From contig CAJGCQ010000014.1 in NCBI GenBank assembly GCA_904501875.1, positions 1 through 15,454 of the forward strand: 15,454 nt of DNA, in the 5' to 3' direction. Source of the DNA: Clostridiaceae bacterium. GTDB lineage: Bacteria; Bacillota; Clostridia; Oscillospirales; Acutalibacteraceae. Under the pieces are notes generated by a model, which saw only the letters and a list, made by a program, of their open reading frames with translations, had not been told where the DNA came from and searched no databases. Of the stretch, positions 14,204 through 15,454 are shown piece by piece; positions within the stretch are counted from its first letter, which is position 1, and every line of letters begins with the position of its first letter. A program made the translations under genes and the position numbers.

Positions 14204-15454
14204 TCAGCTAACCGCATTATTTGACCCTACCGTAACCGTGGCAGTATAATACCGTCCATTGCGGTAGATTTTAACATTTACCTTGTCATTCGGATTGCAA
14301 TCCTCAAGCGCCTCACTTAAAACTGTGTAGTCGCTGATTGTCTTTTCCGCAAACTCGGTTATAATATCCCCTTTTTGGAGACCTGCGTTTTGGGCAGGAC
14401 TGCCCTCGGCAACGCTTGAAATAACCGCTCCTGTGGGATAGCCGTAATATTGAAGCACGCTTGCGGTATACTTTTCACTTATCGTAACGCCGATATAAGG
14501 CTCGGGGTCGTTCTGCTTTTCGATTATTTTTTGGCAGATTTCCTTAACCATGTTTGACGGAATTGCAAAGCCCATTCCCTCAAACTCCTCGGAAACGATT
14601 TTTGAGCTGTTAATCCCCACAAGCTGACCCTTGACATTAACAAGAGCACCCCCCGAGTTACCAGGGTTAATTGCGGCGTCAGTTTGAATAAGCTTTACAT
14701 CTGAATCCGATGAAACCACTCGGTCAAGACCGCTTATAACGCCGTAGGTCACGCTGTCCATAAATTCAAGTCCGCCGGGATTGCCCACAGTTATTACATA
14801 TTGACCAACCTTTAAATTGGAAGAATCCGCAAACTCTGCAGCGGTAAGCCCGCTTACGTTTATCTTCAATACCGCAAGGTCGGTATTTATATTATAGCCC
14901 ACGACGCTCGCCTCATAGGAATACGAATCAAGGCTATCCACAAACACCTCTATTTTAGAGGCCAACTTGTTTGAAACTGCACCCGAAACCACATGGTAGT
15001 TGGTGATTATATATCCGTCCGAGGAGTAGATAACGCCGCTTCCCTCGCCTGTTGACTCACTGTTACCGCCGAAAAAGCTTGCAACCGAGGTTGTGGTTCT
15101 TATACCTACTACGCTGGGCGTTACCTTTTTCGCCACTGCCTCAACCACCGATTCGGCGGTTTCATCAATATTGATATTTACATTTTGTCCCGAAACATTA
15201 GAAACAGTAGGCGCAGGGCTTACATCATTGTCGCTTTTACCGATGCCGGTTGCCGCTATTCCGCTTACCGCACCTACAACCGCCGCAAGCAAAGTCGCTG
15301 CAAGCACTACTCCCCCGCCGTATTTCCTTTCCTTTTTAGGCTTTTTTTGTTTCGGCGGTTTATAGCTGTAAATGGGTCTCCCCGTATGGGGGTCAAAGTT
15401 TGCGCCGTACTCACCGCTCGGAAAAAAGTCCCTGCGCGGCGGCGGGGTCTGCTG
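14204..15454 (-). CDS. htrA: Membrane-anchored HtrA/DegP-like serine protease with PDZ domain (5' end cut by window edge)
   Basis: This is a trypsin-fold quality-control protease acting outside the membrane on misfolded exported proteins. The reading frame stays open to the right edge, giving 416 visible residues; the first in-frame start-like codon, GTG at 15307, would cut into the membrane segment, so the gene begins beyond the window. In visible-residue numbers: a Pro/Lys/Tyr-rich cytoplasmic N-terminal part (1-45) with a basic cluster just before a single membrane helix (about 46-70), a linker, then the protease domain with His154 in NYHVV, Asp192 in TDLAVL and Ser267 in NPGNSGG, and one PDZ domain (about 318-410). 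All three catalytic residues are present. The layout matches Bacillota HtrA/HtrB/YyxA proteins; which paralogue is unclear. A terminator follows at 14086-14122. Confidence 0.93.
   Translation of the reverse strand, partial: QQTPPPRRDFFPSGEYGANFDPHTGRPIYSYKPPKQKKPKKERKYGGGVVLAATLLAAVVGAVSGIAATGIGKSDNDVSPAPTVSNVSGQNVNINIDETAESVVEAVAKKVTPSVVGIRTTTSVASFFGGNSESTGEGSGVIYSSDGYIITNYHVVSGAVSNKLASKIEVFVDSLDSYSYEASVVGYNINTDLAVLKINVSGLTAAEFADSSNLKVGQYVITVGNPGGLEFMDSVTYGVISGLDRVVSSDSDVKLIQTDAAINPGNSGGALVNVKGQLVGINSSKIVSEEFEGMGFAIPSNMVKEICQKIIEKQNDPEPYIGVTISEKYTASVLQYYGYPTGAVISSVAEGSPAQNAGLQKGDIITEFAEKTISDYTVLSEALEDCNPNDKVNVKIYRNGRYYTATVTVGSNNAVS

Noticed and set aside
1..15454. Mobile element, CRISPR array, prophage, toxin-antitoxin or defence genes
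   Set aside because: All space is taken by recognisable housekeeping genes and short gaps; no repeat-spacer pattern, transposase, integrase or phage protein was found on either strand.

Overview
The window reads as a stretch of core chromosome from a Gram-positive bacterium of the phylum Bacillota, most likely class Clostridia and perhaps an Oscillospiraceae/Ruminococcaceae-type gut organism. The basis is HPr kinase/phosphorylase, WhiA, a glycine-type ATP phosphofructokinase, a ROK glucokinase, strong purine-rich Shine-Dalgarno sites and near-consensus sigma-A promoters. The genus is not determined. All eleven protein genes lie on the minus strand, so transcription runs from high to low coordinates, which fits co-orientation with replication.

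In transcription order: (1) 15454-14204, a membrane-anchored HtrA-type serine protease cut by the window edge, followed by a strong terminator and a short perfect palindrome. (2) 13979-11609, a serine-biosynthesis operon, serC-serA, with a perfect consensus promoter (TTGACA-17-TATAAT), a one-base start/stop overlap and its own terminator. (3) 11486-10251, a BaiN/HI0933-type flavoprotein, probably a separate unit. (4) 10220-2042, a tight six-gene operon hprK-glk-murB-rapZ-whiA-dnaE behind a good promoter (TTGCTT-17-TATAAT). (5) 2029 to the left edge, pfkA with its own strong promoter (TTGAAA-17-TATACT), then mnmA, which begins at a TTG codon after a hairpin and runs off the left edge.

The genes link sugar uptake and glycolysis (HPr kinase, glucokinase, phosphofructokinase), cell-wall precursor synthesis (MurB, RapZ/YvcJ), division or sporulation control (WhiA), replication (DnaE), tRNA modification (MnmA) and serine synthesis from the glycolytic intermediate 3-phosphoglycerate (SerA, SerC). 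The hprK-murB-rapZ-whiA-dnaE-pfkA arrangement is a recognised Clostridia-type neighbourhood. Here glucokinase sits inside it, while yvcK (usually between rapZ and whiA) and a crh/ptsH gene are absent.

I see no mobile element, CRISPR array, phage gene, toxin-antitoxin pair or defence island, and no convincing new multi-gene system. The points most worth checking are small: a tRNA-like T-arm fragment in the serA-flavoprotein gap, the palindrome after htrA that may be a dispersed repeat, the missing yvcK, the complete metal-ligand set in the DnaE PHP domain, and an Asp where SerA usually has its catalytic Glu.
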